Assembly: GCA_937902395.1 (NCBI GenBank)
Contig: CALGTV010000036.1
Span: 1-22,277 of the forward strand
DNA: 22,277 bases
Direction: 5' to 3'
From: an uncultured Ruminococcus sp.
GTDB lineage: Bacteria > Bacillota > Clostridia > Oscillospirales > Ruminococcaceae
The notes beneath the pieces are model-generated. The model had not been told where the DNA came from, did not search any database, and was given only the letters and a program-made list of their open reading frames with translations. A program made the position numbers and the translations under genes. This document shows, one piece after another, positions 6,945 through 15,248 of this stretch. Numbering within the stretch: the stretch's first letter is position 1; each line of letters opens with the position of its first letter.

Positions 6945-7719
6945 CTGCGGAATCCTTTATAAACTGTGCAAAATATGCCTTTACCTCAGCCGCCTTGCCG
7001 CAGGTCATTTTTCCTTCGGGGCACTTTCCGCTTGCCACACAGGAAGGACCTGCATATTTAAAGATATTTGGAGCAGTTTGCAGGCATAATTTCAGCATTT
7101 CATTGGCTACAGCGCGGATTTCCCACTGTGCACGATTACAGCAGCGGTGGTGGAAAAAGTTGAAAAGTGAGCGCACATTCATAGTAACAACAATTTTTGT
7201 TTCGCAGGCATTGGGGAGAATAAAACGCGCGTCCTCGTTGGCAAGCTTTCTCGCCTTGGATTCAGCGGATTTTTCATCAAGTCCCTCTGCCATGAAGCGA
7301 TTTTTATGTGATTCGGTAAGCATGTCGGCAATTTTGTCATAGCTGTCTGAAATCAGGCTTATAGTGCGGTCAAATTCAGCTTTAGCCTCGGGATTGTTTT
7401 CAATCTCAGGGGGAGTAACAAACTCAAATCCGTTTTCATTGACGTATCGCTGACTTTTCTGGGAATATGAGGCGATACGGTGACGTACAAGCTGGTGAGA
7501 GCAGGCACGGGATATTCCCTCAATGCCAAAAGTAAAGCTCACATGCTCCAGAACGCTTTCATGACCGATAGAAACAAGCATATCTATGAAATTTGCTGTT
7601 TTTTCCTCAGTAAGTCCGTCGCGGAGAGAGCCGATATCGCTGCTTGAATAGCACAGCTTTGCGGCAGTTGCCACGGTTTTTTCAGCGTCGGGAGTATATG
7701 CAAGAAGTGAAACATTCAT
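6937..7719 (-). CDS. thyX: Flavin-dependent thymidylate synthase
   Basis: A 260-residue ThyX. It methylates dUMP to dTMP with methylene-THF, FAD and NADPH, yielding THF rather than dihydrofolate. The ThyX motif is at residues 79-91, RHRIASYSQKSQR (canonical RHRxxSxNxxSxR, with Ser86 at the Asn position); GHESVLEHVSFTFGIEGISR (52-71) precedes it and MNVRSLFNFFHHRCC follows, both typical. A longer frame exists to 7839, but its first 40 codons cross the promoter and lack family resemblance; ATG 7719 has AGAGG upstream. It heads a six-gene operon with DUF2156, DJ-1, cyclo-ligase, mltG and U32 genes. No classical thyA is seen in the window. Confidence 0.95.
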   Translation of the reverse strand: MNVSLLAYTPDAEKTVATAAKLCYSSSDIGSLRDGLTEEKTANFIDMLVSIGHESVLEHVSFTFGIEGISRACSHQLVRHRIASYSQKSQRYVNENGFEFVTPPEIENNPEAKAEFDRTISLISDSYDKIADMLTESHKNRFMAEGLDEKSAESKARKLANEDARFILPNACETKIVVTMNVRSLFNFFHHRCCNRAQWEIRAVANEMLKLCLQTAPNIFKYAGPSCVASGKCPEGKMTCGKAAEVKAYFAQFIKDSADA

Positions 7720-7744
7720 AATAAATCCTCTAATGTTATAATTT

Positions 7745-7759
7745 ACAGGGAATCCCTGT
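7745..7759. repeat. Perfect palindrome in the thyX leader
   Basis: ACAGGGA-a-TCCCTGT: two seven-base arms around one central base, between the predicted thyX transcript start (near 7771) and its ribosome site. The one-base centre makes a full RNA hairpin awkward but fits a dimeric DNA-binding protein. Operator function is inference. Confidence 0.4.
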
Positions 7760-7777
7760 CTTTGAACATATATTATT

Positions 7778-7806
7778 ATTTTATCATTTTTTGGCTTTAT
7801 AGTCAA
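7778..7806 (-). promoter_or_regulatory. Sigma-A-type promoter for the thyX operon
   Basis: On the minus strand TTGACT (7806-7801), 17-base spacer, TAAAAT (7783-7778), with TG one base before the -10 box (extended -10). It lies about 60 bases upstream of ATG 7719. Confidence 0.8.
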
Positions 7807-7908
7807 GAGAAAATCCTTAAAAAATCCGTATAAGGACAAGTTCCGTTAAAATGCACAGGAATTAAGCCGATTAACTAAAAAAAGTCGGGAGGCAAATTGC
7901 AAAAAATG

Positions 7909-7937
7909 TTGTAAAATGCAGGGAAATATGATATAAT
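7909..7937 (+). promoter_or_regulatory. Sigma-A-type promoter for the helicase-murT-gatD-lysozyme operon
   Basis: TTGTAA (7909-7914), 17-base spacer, TATAAT (7932-7937), with TG at 7929-7930 (extended -10). Predicted initiation is near 7944. It is divergent from the thyX promoter, about 100 bases apart; nothing else recognisable lies between them. Confidence 0.78.
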
Positions 7938-7976
7938 AACTATGTATGTTTATTGTACAGTAATGTGAGGTGTTAT

Positions 7977-10900
7977 ATGAACAATCTGATTACAATAAGC
8001 TGTGAATCGGTAAAACAGATTAATTTTGCAATGCAGCAGAATTATATACCGATTTTCCGCAGCGTAACAATAAAGAATAACAGTTCTGAGGAACTGAAAA
8101 ATATAAGAATTAAAATCAGATTTGAACCTGATTTTGCCGTTGAATACGAATCTGCCCCCGTTGATATCCAAGGGAACGAAGCTGTTGAAATATCGCCTTT
8201 GAATATTATTCTCCGTCCCGAATATCTTTTCGGATTGACTGAAAAAGTGGTAGGTTGTATGATGATTGAAGCTGTATGCGAAAATGAAATCATCGCCAGT
8301 ATTACGGATAACATTGAGCTTCTCGCCTATGACCAGTGGACAGGACTTAATATACTTCCTGAGATGATAAGTGCCTTTGTAACGCCAAATCATCCTAAAA
8401 TTGCTGAAATTATTTCCAAGGCATCGGAGTATCTGAAAAAATGGTGCGGAGATCCCTCATTTACAGGTTATCAGAGCCGCAGTTCAAACGTTGTTAAAAT
8501 GCAGATGTGTGCGGTATATGCCGCATTGCAGACTGAAAATATAGCTTATGCAATGCCCCCTGCAAGCTATGAATCGGCACAGAGAGTACGTCTGCCAGAT
8601 GCTGTACTTACAGGAAAAAGTGGCACTTGTCTTGACCTTGCAGTTCTGTATTGCGCCTGTCTTGAATATATCGGGCTGAATCCACTTCTTGTGCTAATGG
8701 ACACCCACGCATTTGCAGGCTGTTGGCTTGAAGAAGAAATCTTCCCCGATTGTCTGTGTTATGATAATACAGCTCTCACAAAGCGTGCTGCAAAGGGCAT
8801 TGACACAATTTCAGTTGTGGAATGTACGGATTTTGTTGCTGGAAAATCTGTTGATTTTGATAATGCAGAGGCTCACGGTATCTCAAAGCTTGGAGATGCT
8901 GAAAAATTTGTATGTGCTGTTGATATAAAGCGTACAAGAATAAGCGGCATACGTCCGATTCCGTCAAGAATCGCAGAATCGGGAACATTTAAAGCTGTTG
9001 ATTATGACGAGCGTAAGAAGTCGGAAATTACCTCAGCTCCAAATGAAATCTCACATAACGGGGAAATAATTATCGACAGCGGAAAGCAGGAAAAACTTAC
9101 AAAGCAGAAGCTGTGGGAAAGAAATCTTCTTGACCTTAGCCTGAGAAATAGTCTGCTGAATTTTCGCTTGAAATCTACAAGTGTAAGAATTATTACAACG
9201 GATTTAAGCCGTCTTGAAGATGAACTTTCGGGAGGGGAGGAATACAGGCTTTATCCCGCTCCTGAGGATATGTTCAGCAATGTTGCTGACAGCCGACTTT
9301 TTGAGCTTGAAAATAACAGGGAACAGATTGCCGTAATTGCTGACGAGGAACTGAAAAATCGTCGTTTGCGTACATATCTTACAGCGGCAGAACTTGAAAA
9401 GAATATGTCAAAGCTGCGCAGACTTGCTAAAGTAAGCCTTGAAGAAAACGGAGCGAATACCATATATCTTGCGTTGGGATTCCTTGAATGGTACGAGACA
9501 GACAGAAGCGAAAAGCCGCGATATGCGCCGCTTATACTGCTTCCTGTGAATATTACGCGAAAGATTCAGGATAAGTCATACAGCATAAAGCTCCGTGATG
9601 AAGCTGTACAGATAAATATAACTCTCCTTGAAATGCTCCGACAGAATTTCGGCATTGATATTCAAGGGTTGGGACAGCTTCCAGAGGATGAAAAGGGAGT
9701 AGATATTCCGCAGATTTTCAGTGTTGTACGGCAGGCGGTTATGGCTAATTCCCGTTGGGATGTCAAAGAACTTGCGTTTATAGGGCAGTTTTCATTTAGC
9801 CGATTTATCATGTGGAATGACATATGCAACCGTTCTGATGACCTTATAAAAAACAAGGTTGTGGCAAGTCTTGTATCGGGCAAAAAGGAGTGGAGCGACA
9901 GCGATATATCAATAACTCCCAAAGAGCTTGATGAAAACGTCATGCCCTCGGAGCTTGCAGTTCCTTTATCTGCGGATTCCTCACAGCTTGGGGCGATTTA
10001 TGCCGCAAATCAGGGGAAAAGCTTTGTGCTTCACGGCCCTCCCGGAACTGGAAAATCCCAGACAATCACGAATATAATCGCAAATGCAATGTATCATGAC
10101 AAATCTGTGCTTTTTGTTGCGGAGAAAATGGCTGCTCTTGAAGTTGTACAAAATCGTTTGGAAAAGCTTGGTCTTTCGCCATTCTGTCTTGAACTCCATT
10201 CAAATAAATCGCGGAAAAGAGATGTGCTGAATCAGCTTGACAATGTGCTGAATATCGGGAAAAAAGCATCTCCCGAGGAATACGGCGCAGAGGCAGAAAG
10301 AGTTGCGGCTCTCCGCCGTGAGCTCAATGAATCTGCAAAGGAAATCCACAGTAAAAGAAGCTTTGGAATGTCGGTATATGAGGCAATCGTAAAATATGAA
10401 AAATATTTTGAATATGGCGGAAAGCTGAGCTTTACAAATGAATTTCTCAATTCCGTAAATGCGGAAATATATCAGAACTGTATTGAGGAACTTGAAAAGC
10501 TTGGGGCATCGGGAAAAGCTTTCGGAGATATAAGCGGAACCCCGTTGAAATGCTGTAGTCTTACAGAATACACCCCTGCCATGCGCGAACAGCTTTCGGA
10601 AACGCTTTCACAGTTTATAACAGCACTTGAAAAAGTGGAGGGTGAAAAAACATATTTCAGCGATATTTCGGGCAAAAATAATATGAGCATTTCACAGCTG
10701 CAAGCCATTTCCGATATATCGTCAGCTTCTCTTTCAGAGGGAGATATTATTTCTGATATTATCAGTGACGAAGTCTGGGACAGAATCAGCGATACAGTAA
10801 AATCCCTTATAAACGACGGACATGAGCAGAAAAAGCTGAAATCTGAAATTATGTCAGAGTTTGAAACATCGGTATTCAGCTACGACAGCGGAAATGCCCT

Positions 10901-13136
10901 TGCTGAGTGGAAAACAGCGCAGAACAGCTGGGTAATTCCAAAGCTTATGAAAAGCGGCAAGCTTGTAAAGTCATTGTGCGCTCATGCAAAATCAGTTAAT
11001 ACTGTTACAAAGGAAAATTTTGCGGAATACTGCGATAAACTGAATAAATGTAAATCTCTTACAGAGACGATAAATAATATTCCTGCCGCAATTGCCACGA
11101 TTTTCAGCAGTCATACAGGACTGCTTATGGGCGAAAATACCGACTGGAACTCAGTTGAAAAAGCTGTGGAGATATCTGAAAAACTGCGAATACTTATCGG
11201 CGAAAGTCCTTTTAATTCTGCTGAAAAACAGCATATTTCACAGCGTATAACAGTACTGTTTGGTACATCTCAGCGTAAGTCTGAAAACAGAGCTAATGCT
11301 GAATCCTTTACGGAAAAATATTCCTTGTGCGAAAAAATTCTCAGTGAGCTGAAAGATAAATATTGTCTCGTTCCCGATAAGCTTATGGGTGAAAATCCTA
11401 TTTCTGACACAATTGAACAGGTGCGCAGTATCATATCTGCACTTCCTATGCTAAGGGAATGGACTGGTATTATGGCTATATGCCGCCGTCTTGAAGAATT
11501 AGGCACAGGCAATGCAGTACAGGCATATATGGAGGGAAGAATCGAATCGGACAGCCTTTCAAAAACCTTTGAATGTGATATCTGCCGCGGATTTGCAGTT
11601 AAAACCATATCTGAAAATCCGGTTCTTGCAGGATTTCAGGGAGCTGTATTTGAGGAGACAATCCGAAAATTCGGACAGATTCTTGAAAATTTCCGCAGAC
11701 TTACCGTTGAGGAACTTATTGCAAAGCTTTCGGCAAAAATTCCCGATTCTCAATCGGCAGATTCAGAACTTCTGCTGCTGAAAAAAGCCATAAAGAACGG
11801 CGGTAGAGGAATGTCAGTTCGCAGACTTTTCGACAGCATACCCATGCTTTTGCGGAAAATATGCCCCGTTATGCTTATGAGCCCCATATCTGTGGCGCAG
11901 TACATAGACCCCTCATATCCCAAGTTTGACTATGTAATATTTGACGAGGCTTCACAGCTTCCTACCTGCGAGGCTGTAGGTGCGGTATCACGAGGGGAAA
12001 ATGTTATTATATCCGGAGATCCGAAACAGCTTCCTCCCACCAGCTTTTTTGCCGCGTCCCATAGCGACGAGGGAAATATGGAAAATGAGGATTTGGAAAG
12101 TCTCCTTGATGACTGCCTTGCTTTGTCCGTACCAAGTGAGCATCTGCTGTGGCATTACCGTTCACGGCATGAAAGTCTTATTGCATACAGCAATGCGAAA
12201 TATTATGGAAACAAGCTGTATACATTTCCGTCCGCAGACAATATGGTATCAAAAGTTACACGTATAGCTGTTGACGGGTATTACGACAGAAGCAAAACCA
12301 GAACGAATAAAGCAGAGGCGCAGGCTGTTGTGGCTGAAATCGTTTGCCGCCTGAGAGATGAGGAACTCCGCAAGGAAAGTATCGGAGTTGTAACATTCAG
12401 TATGCCTCAGCAGAATCTCATAGATGATTTGCTTGCAGAGGCATACAGAAACGAACCTCAGCTTGAAAAAATTGCGGACGAGCTTTATGAGCCGATAATT
12501 ATAAAAAATCTCGAAAATGTTCAGGGTGATGAACGTGATGTTATCATGTTCTCTATCGGGTATGGTCCTGACAAGGACGGAAAGCTTTCAATGAATTTCG
12601 GACCTCTTAACAGGGACGGCGGCTGGAGACGACTTAACGTTGCCATTACCAGAGCAAGAAAACGTATGCTTGTATTTTCTGTCATTACTTCGGATATGAT
12701 AAATCTGTCGGTTACTCGCTCCGAGGGTGTCGAGGGACTTAAAGGCTTCCTGAAATTTGCGGAGCAGGGCGGCGATATCGCCGTAAAGGCTGAAAATTCG
12801 AGAACAGCATCGGAGGGATTTGAAAAAATTGTAGCCGACGAGCTGAAAAAACGCGGATATACCGTTGATTGTGCTGTTGGACGCTCCGATTTCAAGGTTG
12901 ATATCGCCATAGCGCATCCTACCGACAGCGGAAAATATATTCTTGGAATCTTCTGCGGTACAAAATCGGGATATGAAAATACAACAGCCGAGGACAGATA
13001 TCTTTCACAGAAAAGCGTTTTACAGGGACTTGGCTGGGAGACTATGAATCTTCATATCCTCGACTGGCTTGATAACAAGGAAAAGGCTCTTGAACGCATA
13101 GAAAACAGGATTTCGGAAATCCTGAATAAAACGTGA
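7977..13136 (+). CDS. Giant SF1 helicase with transglutaminase-like, DUF4011 and Vsr-like domains
   Basis: A 1719-residue protein. Order: beta-rich Ig-like region (about 1-120); transglutaminase-like domain with SGTCLDLA (C218), DTHAFAG (H244) and CYDNTAL (D263), a plausible Cys-His-Asp triad; DUF4011-type start QKLWERNLLDLSLRNSLLNF (about 377-396); Walker A GPPGTGKS (687-694); a long helical insert; Walker B IFDEAS (D1323) followed by GDPKQLPP; VQGDERDVI; motif VI RLNVAITRAR (1552-1561); and a C-terminal Vsr/MTES_1575-like nuclease fold with VDIAIAHP (D1642) and LGIFCGTK. The last motif is usually LGIECDG, so the acidic residues are F1659 and G1661 here. ATG 7977 has GAGGTG upstream; a TTG at 7953 lacks one. 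Such helicases are thought to act in DNA repair or phage defence. The role here is unproven. Confidence 0.88.
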   Translation: MNNLITISCESVKQINFAMQQNYIPIFRSVTIKNNSSEELKNIRIKIRFEPDFAVEYESAPVDIQGNEAVEISPLNIILRPEYLFGLTEKVVGCMMIEAVCENEIIASITDNIELLAYDQWTGLNILPEMISAFVTPNHPKIAEIISKASEYLKKWCGDPSFTGYQSRSSNVVKMQMCAVYAALQTENIAYAMPPASYESAQRVRLPDAVLTGKSGTCLDLAVLYCACLEYIGLNPLLVLMDTHAFAGCWLEEEIFPDCLCYDNTALTKRAAKGIDTISVVECTDFVAGKSVDFDNAEAHGISKLGDAEKFVCAVDIKRTRISGIRPIPSRIAESGTFKAVDYDERKKSEITSAPNEISHNGEIIIDSGKQEKLTKQKLWERNLLDLSLRNSLLNFRLKSTSVRIITTDLSRLEDELSGGEEYRLYPAPEDMFSNVADSRLFELENNREQIAVIADEELKNRRLRTYLTAAELEKNMSKLRRLAKVSLEENGANTIYLALGFLEWYETDRSEKPRYAPLILLPVNITRKIQDKSYSIKLRDEAVQINITLLEMLRQNFGIDIQGLGQLPEDEKGVDIPQIFSVVRQAVMANSRWDVKELAFIGQFSFSRFIMWNDICNRSDDLIKNKVVASLVSGKKEWSDSDISITPKELDENVMPSELAVPLSADSSQLGAIYAANQGKSFVLHGPPGTGKSQTITNIIANAMYHDKSVLFVAEKMAALEVVQNRLEKLGLSPFCLELHSNKSRKRDVLNQLDNVLNIGKKASPEEYGAEAERVAALRRELNESAKEIHSKRSFGMSVYEAIVKYEKYFEYGGKLSFTNEFLNSVNAEIYQNCIEELEKLGASGKAFGDISGTPLKCCSLTEYTPAMREQLSETLSQFITALEKVEGEKTYFSDISGKNNMSISQLQAISDISSASLSEGDIISDIISDEVWDRISDTVKSLINDGHEQKKLKSEIMSEFETSVFSYDSGNALAEWKTAQNSWVIPKLMKSGKLVKSLCAHAKSVNTVTKENFAEYCDKLNKCKSLTETINNIPAAIATIFSSHTGLLMGENTDWNSVEKAVEISEKLRILIGESPFNSAEKQHISQRITVLFGTSQRKSENRANAESFTEKYSLCEKILSELKDKYCLVPDKLMGENPISDTIEQVRSIISALPMLREWTGIMAICRRLEELGTGNAVQAYMEGRIESDSLSKTFECDICRGFAVKTISENPVLAGFQGAVFEETIRKFGQILENFRRLTVEELIAKLSAKIPDSQSADSELLLLKKAIKNGGRGMSVRRLFDSIPMLLRKICPVMLMSPISVAQYIDPSYPKFDYVIFDEASQLPTCEAVGAVSRGENVIISGDPKQLPPTSFFAASHSDEGNMENEDLESLLDDCLALSVPSEHLLWHYRSRHESLIAYSNAKYYGNKLYTFPSADNMVSKVTRIAVDGYYDRSKTRTNKAEAQAVVAEIVCRLRDEELRKESIGVVTFSMPQQNLIDDLLAEAYRNEPQLEKIADELYEPIIIKNLENVQGDERDVIMFSIGYGPDKDGKLSMNFGPLNRDGGWRRLNVAITRARKRMLVFSVITSDMINLSVTRSEGVEGLKGFLKFAEQGGDIAVKAENSRTASEGFEKIVADELKKRGYTVDCAVGRSDFKVDIAIAHPTDSGKYILGIFCGTKSGYENTTAEDRYLSQKSVLQGLGWETMNLHILDWLDNKEKALERIENRISEILNKT

Positions 13137-13149
13137 TAAGGAGAAAAAA

Positions 13150-14490
13150 TTGAACAGTTTATTAATAATCATAGGAAAAATTATAGTTGCTGTACTGCGG
13201 CTTTTCAAACGCAATGCAGGAAATCTTCCCGGAATCGTGCTATGGCATCTGACAAAGGGAAAATGCTGTAAGATGTTTAAAGTTGACTGTCCCATAATTG
13301 CAGTTACGGGAACAAACGGAAAGACATCTGTAACTAACTGTATTGCGCAGCTTTTTGAGCAGAACGGCAAGAAGATAATCATAAACAAAGAGGGCAATAA
13401 TCTTGATACAGGCATCTGCTCCCTGCTTCTCCGCCATTGCAATATAAGCGGAAAGGTAGACGCCGATTATCTTATATTTGAAACAGATGAAAGTCATGTT
13501 CCCGTTGTGTATTCACAGCTGAAACTTGAAACTCTCGTTGTGCTGAATTTCTTCCGCGACCAGCTTGACCGCAACGGCGAAATGGAAACGCTTATCCAGA
13601 AGATAAACGGCTTCTGTAAGACTTTTGAGGGCAATCTCATACTCAACGGTGATGATCCGAATACTGCCCGTCTTGGCAGAGCAAACGAGAAGAATAAAAA
13701 CGTGAAATATTTTCATGCAAAGCCGTATGCTTTTGCTACAGATACGATTTTTGAGGCTTCTGAGGGACGTTTCTGTCCATTCTGCGGTGAGCCGCTGGAG
13801 TATGAATATTACCAGTATTCTCACATTGGCAAATTCAGCTGTAAAAAGTGCGGATTCGGTGATTACGAGCCATATATCACAGCGGAGAATATCGACCTTG
13901 AAAAATCCGTATTCACAGCCGACGGTCATGAGTATTCACCACAGCTTAACAGCATATACAATATCTACAACATGACCGCTGTTGCAGCGGCGGCAAAGCT
14001 TTATGATATCCCCGAAAATGTAACAGATAACGTAATCTCAAAATACACTATAAACAACGGACGTATGGAAACCTTTATGCTTGGTGACAGAAAAGCAACG
14101 CTGAATCTTGCAAAAAATCCTGTGGGAGCAAATATGACGCTCCGTGTTATGAATGAAATGCAGACGGAAAAGGAATTGCTTTTCGTACTCAATGACAATA
14201 TTGCCGACGGACTTGATGTATCGTGGATATGGGATATAAATTTCAGCGTATTCGACCGCGTAACAAGAGTTGTAACATCAGGCACAAGAGCCTATGATAT
14301 AGCCGTAAGAATTAAATGCTCAGGATATCCTGCCGAGAATATAACAGTTCGCCCCGACCTTGATGAAGCCGTTGCAGAACTTGCAAAAACTGAGGGCAGA
14401 AAATTCGTAATAGCAAATTATACAGCAGTTCAGCCCACACGTTCAGCATTGAAGCGATACGCTGAGAAGCACGGAGGTAAAAATGAGTAA
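13150..14490 (+). CDS. murT: Lipid II isoglutaminyl synthase subunit MurT
   Basis: A 446-residue Mur-ligase-like subunit that, with GatD, amidates the D-glutamate of lipid II to D-isoglutamine at the inner face of the membrane. Features: ATP loop AVTGTNGKTS (51-60), FETDESHVP (110-118), NFFRDQLDR (133-141), the MurT-specific zinc ribbon with C209/C212 (CPFC) and C231/C234 (CKKC), YNIYNMTAV in the central domain, and the C-terminal DUF1727-type motif NDNIADGLDVSWIWD (348-362), which contacts GatD in known complexes. It starts at TTG 13150, supported by AAGGAG at 13138-13143 with six bases spacing and by the family N-terminus. It begins 13 bases after the helicase stop and overlaps gatD by eight bases. 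Confidence 0.95.
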   Translation: MNSLLIIIGKIIVAVLRLFKRNAGNLPGIVLWHLTKGKCCKMFKVDCPIIAVTGTNGKTSVTNCIAQLFEQNGKKIIINKEGNNLDTGICSLLLRHCNISGKVDADYLIFETDESHVPVVYSQLKLETLVVLNFFRDQLDRNGEMETLIQKINGFCKTFEGNLILNGDDPNTARLGRANEKNKNVKYFHAKPYAFATDTIFEASEGRFCPFCGEPLEYEYYQYSHIGKFSCKKCGFGDYEPYITAENIDLEKSVFTADGHEYSPQLNSIYNIYNMTAVAAAAKLYDIPENVTDNVISKYTINNGRMETFMLGDRKATLNLAKNPVGANMTLRVMNEMQTEKELLFVLNDNIADGLDVSWIWDINFSVFDRVTRVVTSGTRAYDIAVRIKCSGYPAENITVRPDLDEAVAELAKTEGRKFVIANYTAVQPTRSALKRYAEKHGGKNE

Positions 14491-15226
14491 GATAAAAATA
14501 CTTCATATGTATGCAGATATGCTTGACCTTTACGGCGACAGCGGAAATATGGAAATAATCGCTTACCGCTGTAAAATGCGCGGAATCGAGTGCGAGATTG
14601 ACAAATATTCCATAGATTCCTTCATGCCCGATTTTTCTGCCTATGATTTGATATATATCGGCGGCGGTGCTGACCTTGAACAGCAGCACATTTCTGAGGA
14701 TTTGGTAAAATGCAGAGACGGCATAGAAGCGGCATACAAAAACGGAACATTCCTTTTTCTGATATGCGGCGGATATCAGCTTATGGGCAAGCATTACCGT
14801 GATGCAGACGGTGTGGATATCCCCGGACTTGCCCTGTTTGACTACTACACAATAGCCGAGCCAAACCGCAGAAAGAGATGTATAGGCAACGTTGTAATAC
14901 GTACTGAATTTACAGGAAAAACTGTGGATATTGTTGGATTTGAAAATCATGGCGGACAAACCCATGATGTAAAAACTCCCCTTGGAGAAGTGCTGTACGG
15001 ACACGGAAACAGAACGAAAAGTAGTCACGAGGGATATTTTGAAAAGAATGTAATAGCTACGTATATGCATGGTCCATGCCTTGCAAAAAATCCGGAAATA
15101 TCCGATTATATTATTGGATATTGCATAAACAGAAACAGCGATACAGTTGCACAACTCACACCCCTTGACGAAAAGCTTGAAAATGATTGCCGTCAGGTTA
15201 TGATTGACAGACTTTTGAATAAATAA
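14483..15226 (+). CDS. gatD: Lipid II isoglutaminyl synthase glutaminase subunit GatD
   Basis: A 247-residue class I glutamine amidotransferase of the GatD/CobQ-like type. It hydrolyses glutamine and passes ammonia to MurT. Seen: LHMYADMLDLYGDSGNM (7-23), IGGGADLEQ (59-67), nucleophile elbow FLICGGYQLMG (92-102; C95), GFENHGGQT (152-160) and YMHGPCLAKNP with the catalytic His at 196. These match the Cys94/His189 pair reported for S. aureus GatD. The start overlaps the murT stop by eight bases, with GGAGG just upstream, as expected for subunits made in equal amounts. Confidence 0.95.
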   Translation: MSKIKILHMYADMLDLYGDSGNMEIIAYRCKMRGIECEIDKYSIDSFMPDFSAYDLIYIGGGADLEQQHISEDLVKCRDGIEAAYKNGTFLFLICGGYQLMGKHYRDADGVDIPGLALFDYYTIAEPNRRKRCIGNVVIRTEFTGKTVDIVGFENHGGQTHDVKTPLGEVLYGHGNRTKSSHEGYFEKNVIATYMHGPCLAKNPEISDYIIGYCINRNSDTVAQLTPLDEKLENDCRQVMIDRLLNK

Positions 15227-15248
15227 GCATTTACAATTAAGGAGAATT

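Noticed and set aside
7720..7839. Forty-codon N-terminal extension of thyX
   Set aside because: It covers the thyX promoter and leader palindrome, and ThyX proteins begin near the MNVSLLAYT segment.
7840..7908. Possible riboswitch or small RNA between the divergent promoters
   Set aside because: Only short, weak pairings were seen and no known riboswitch core; the gap is just the space between two promoters.
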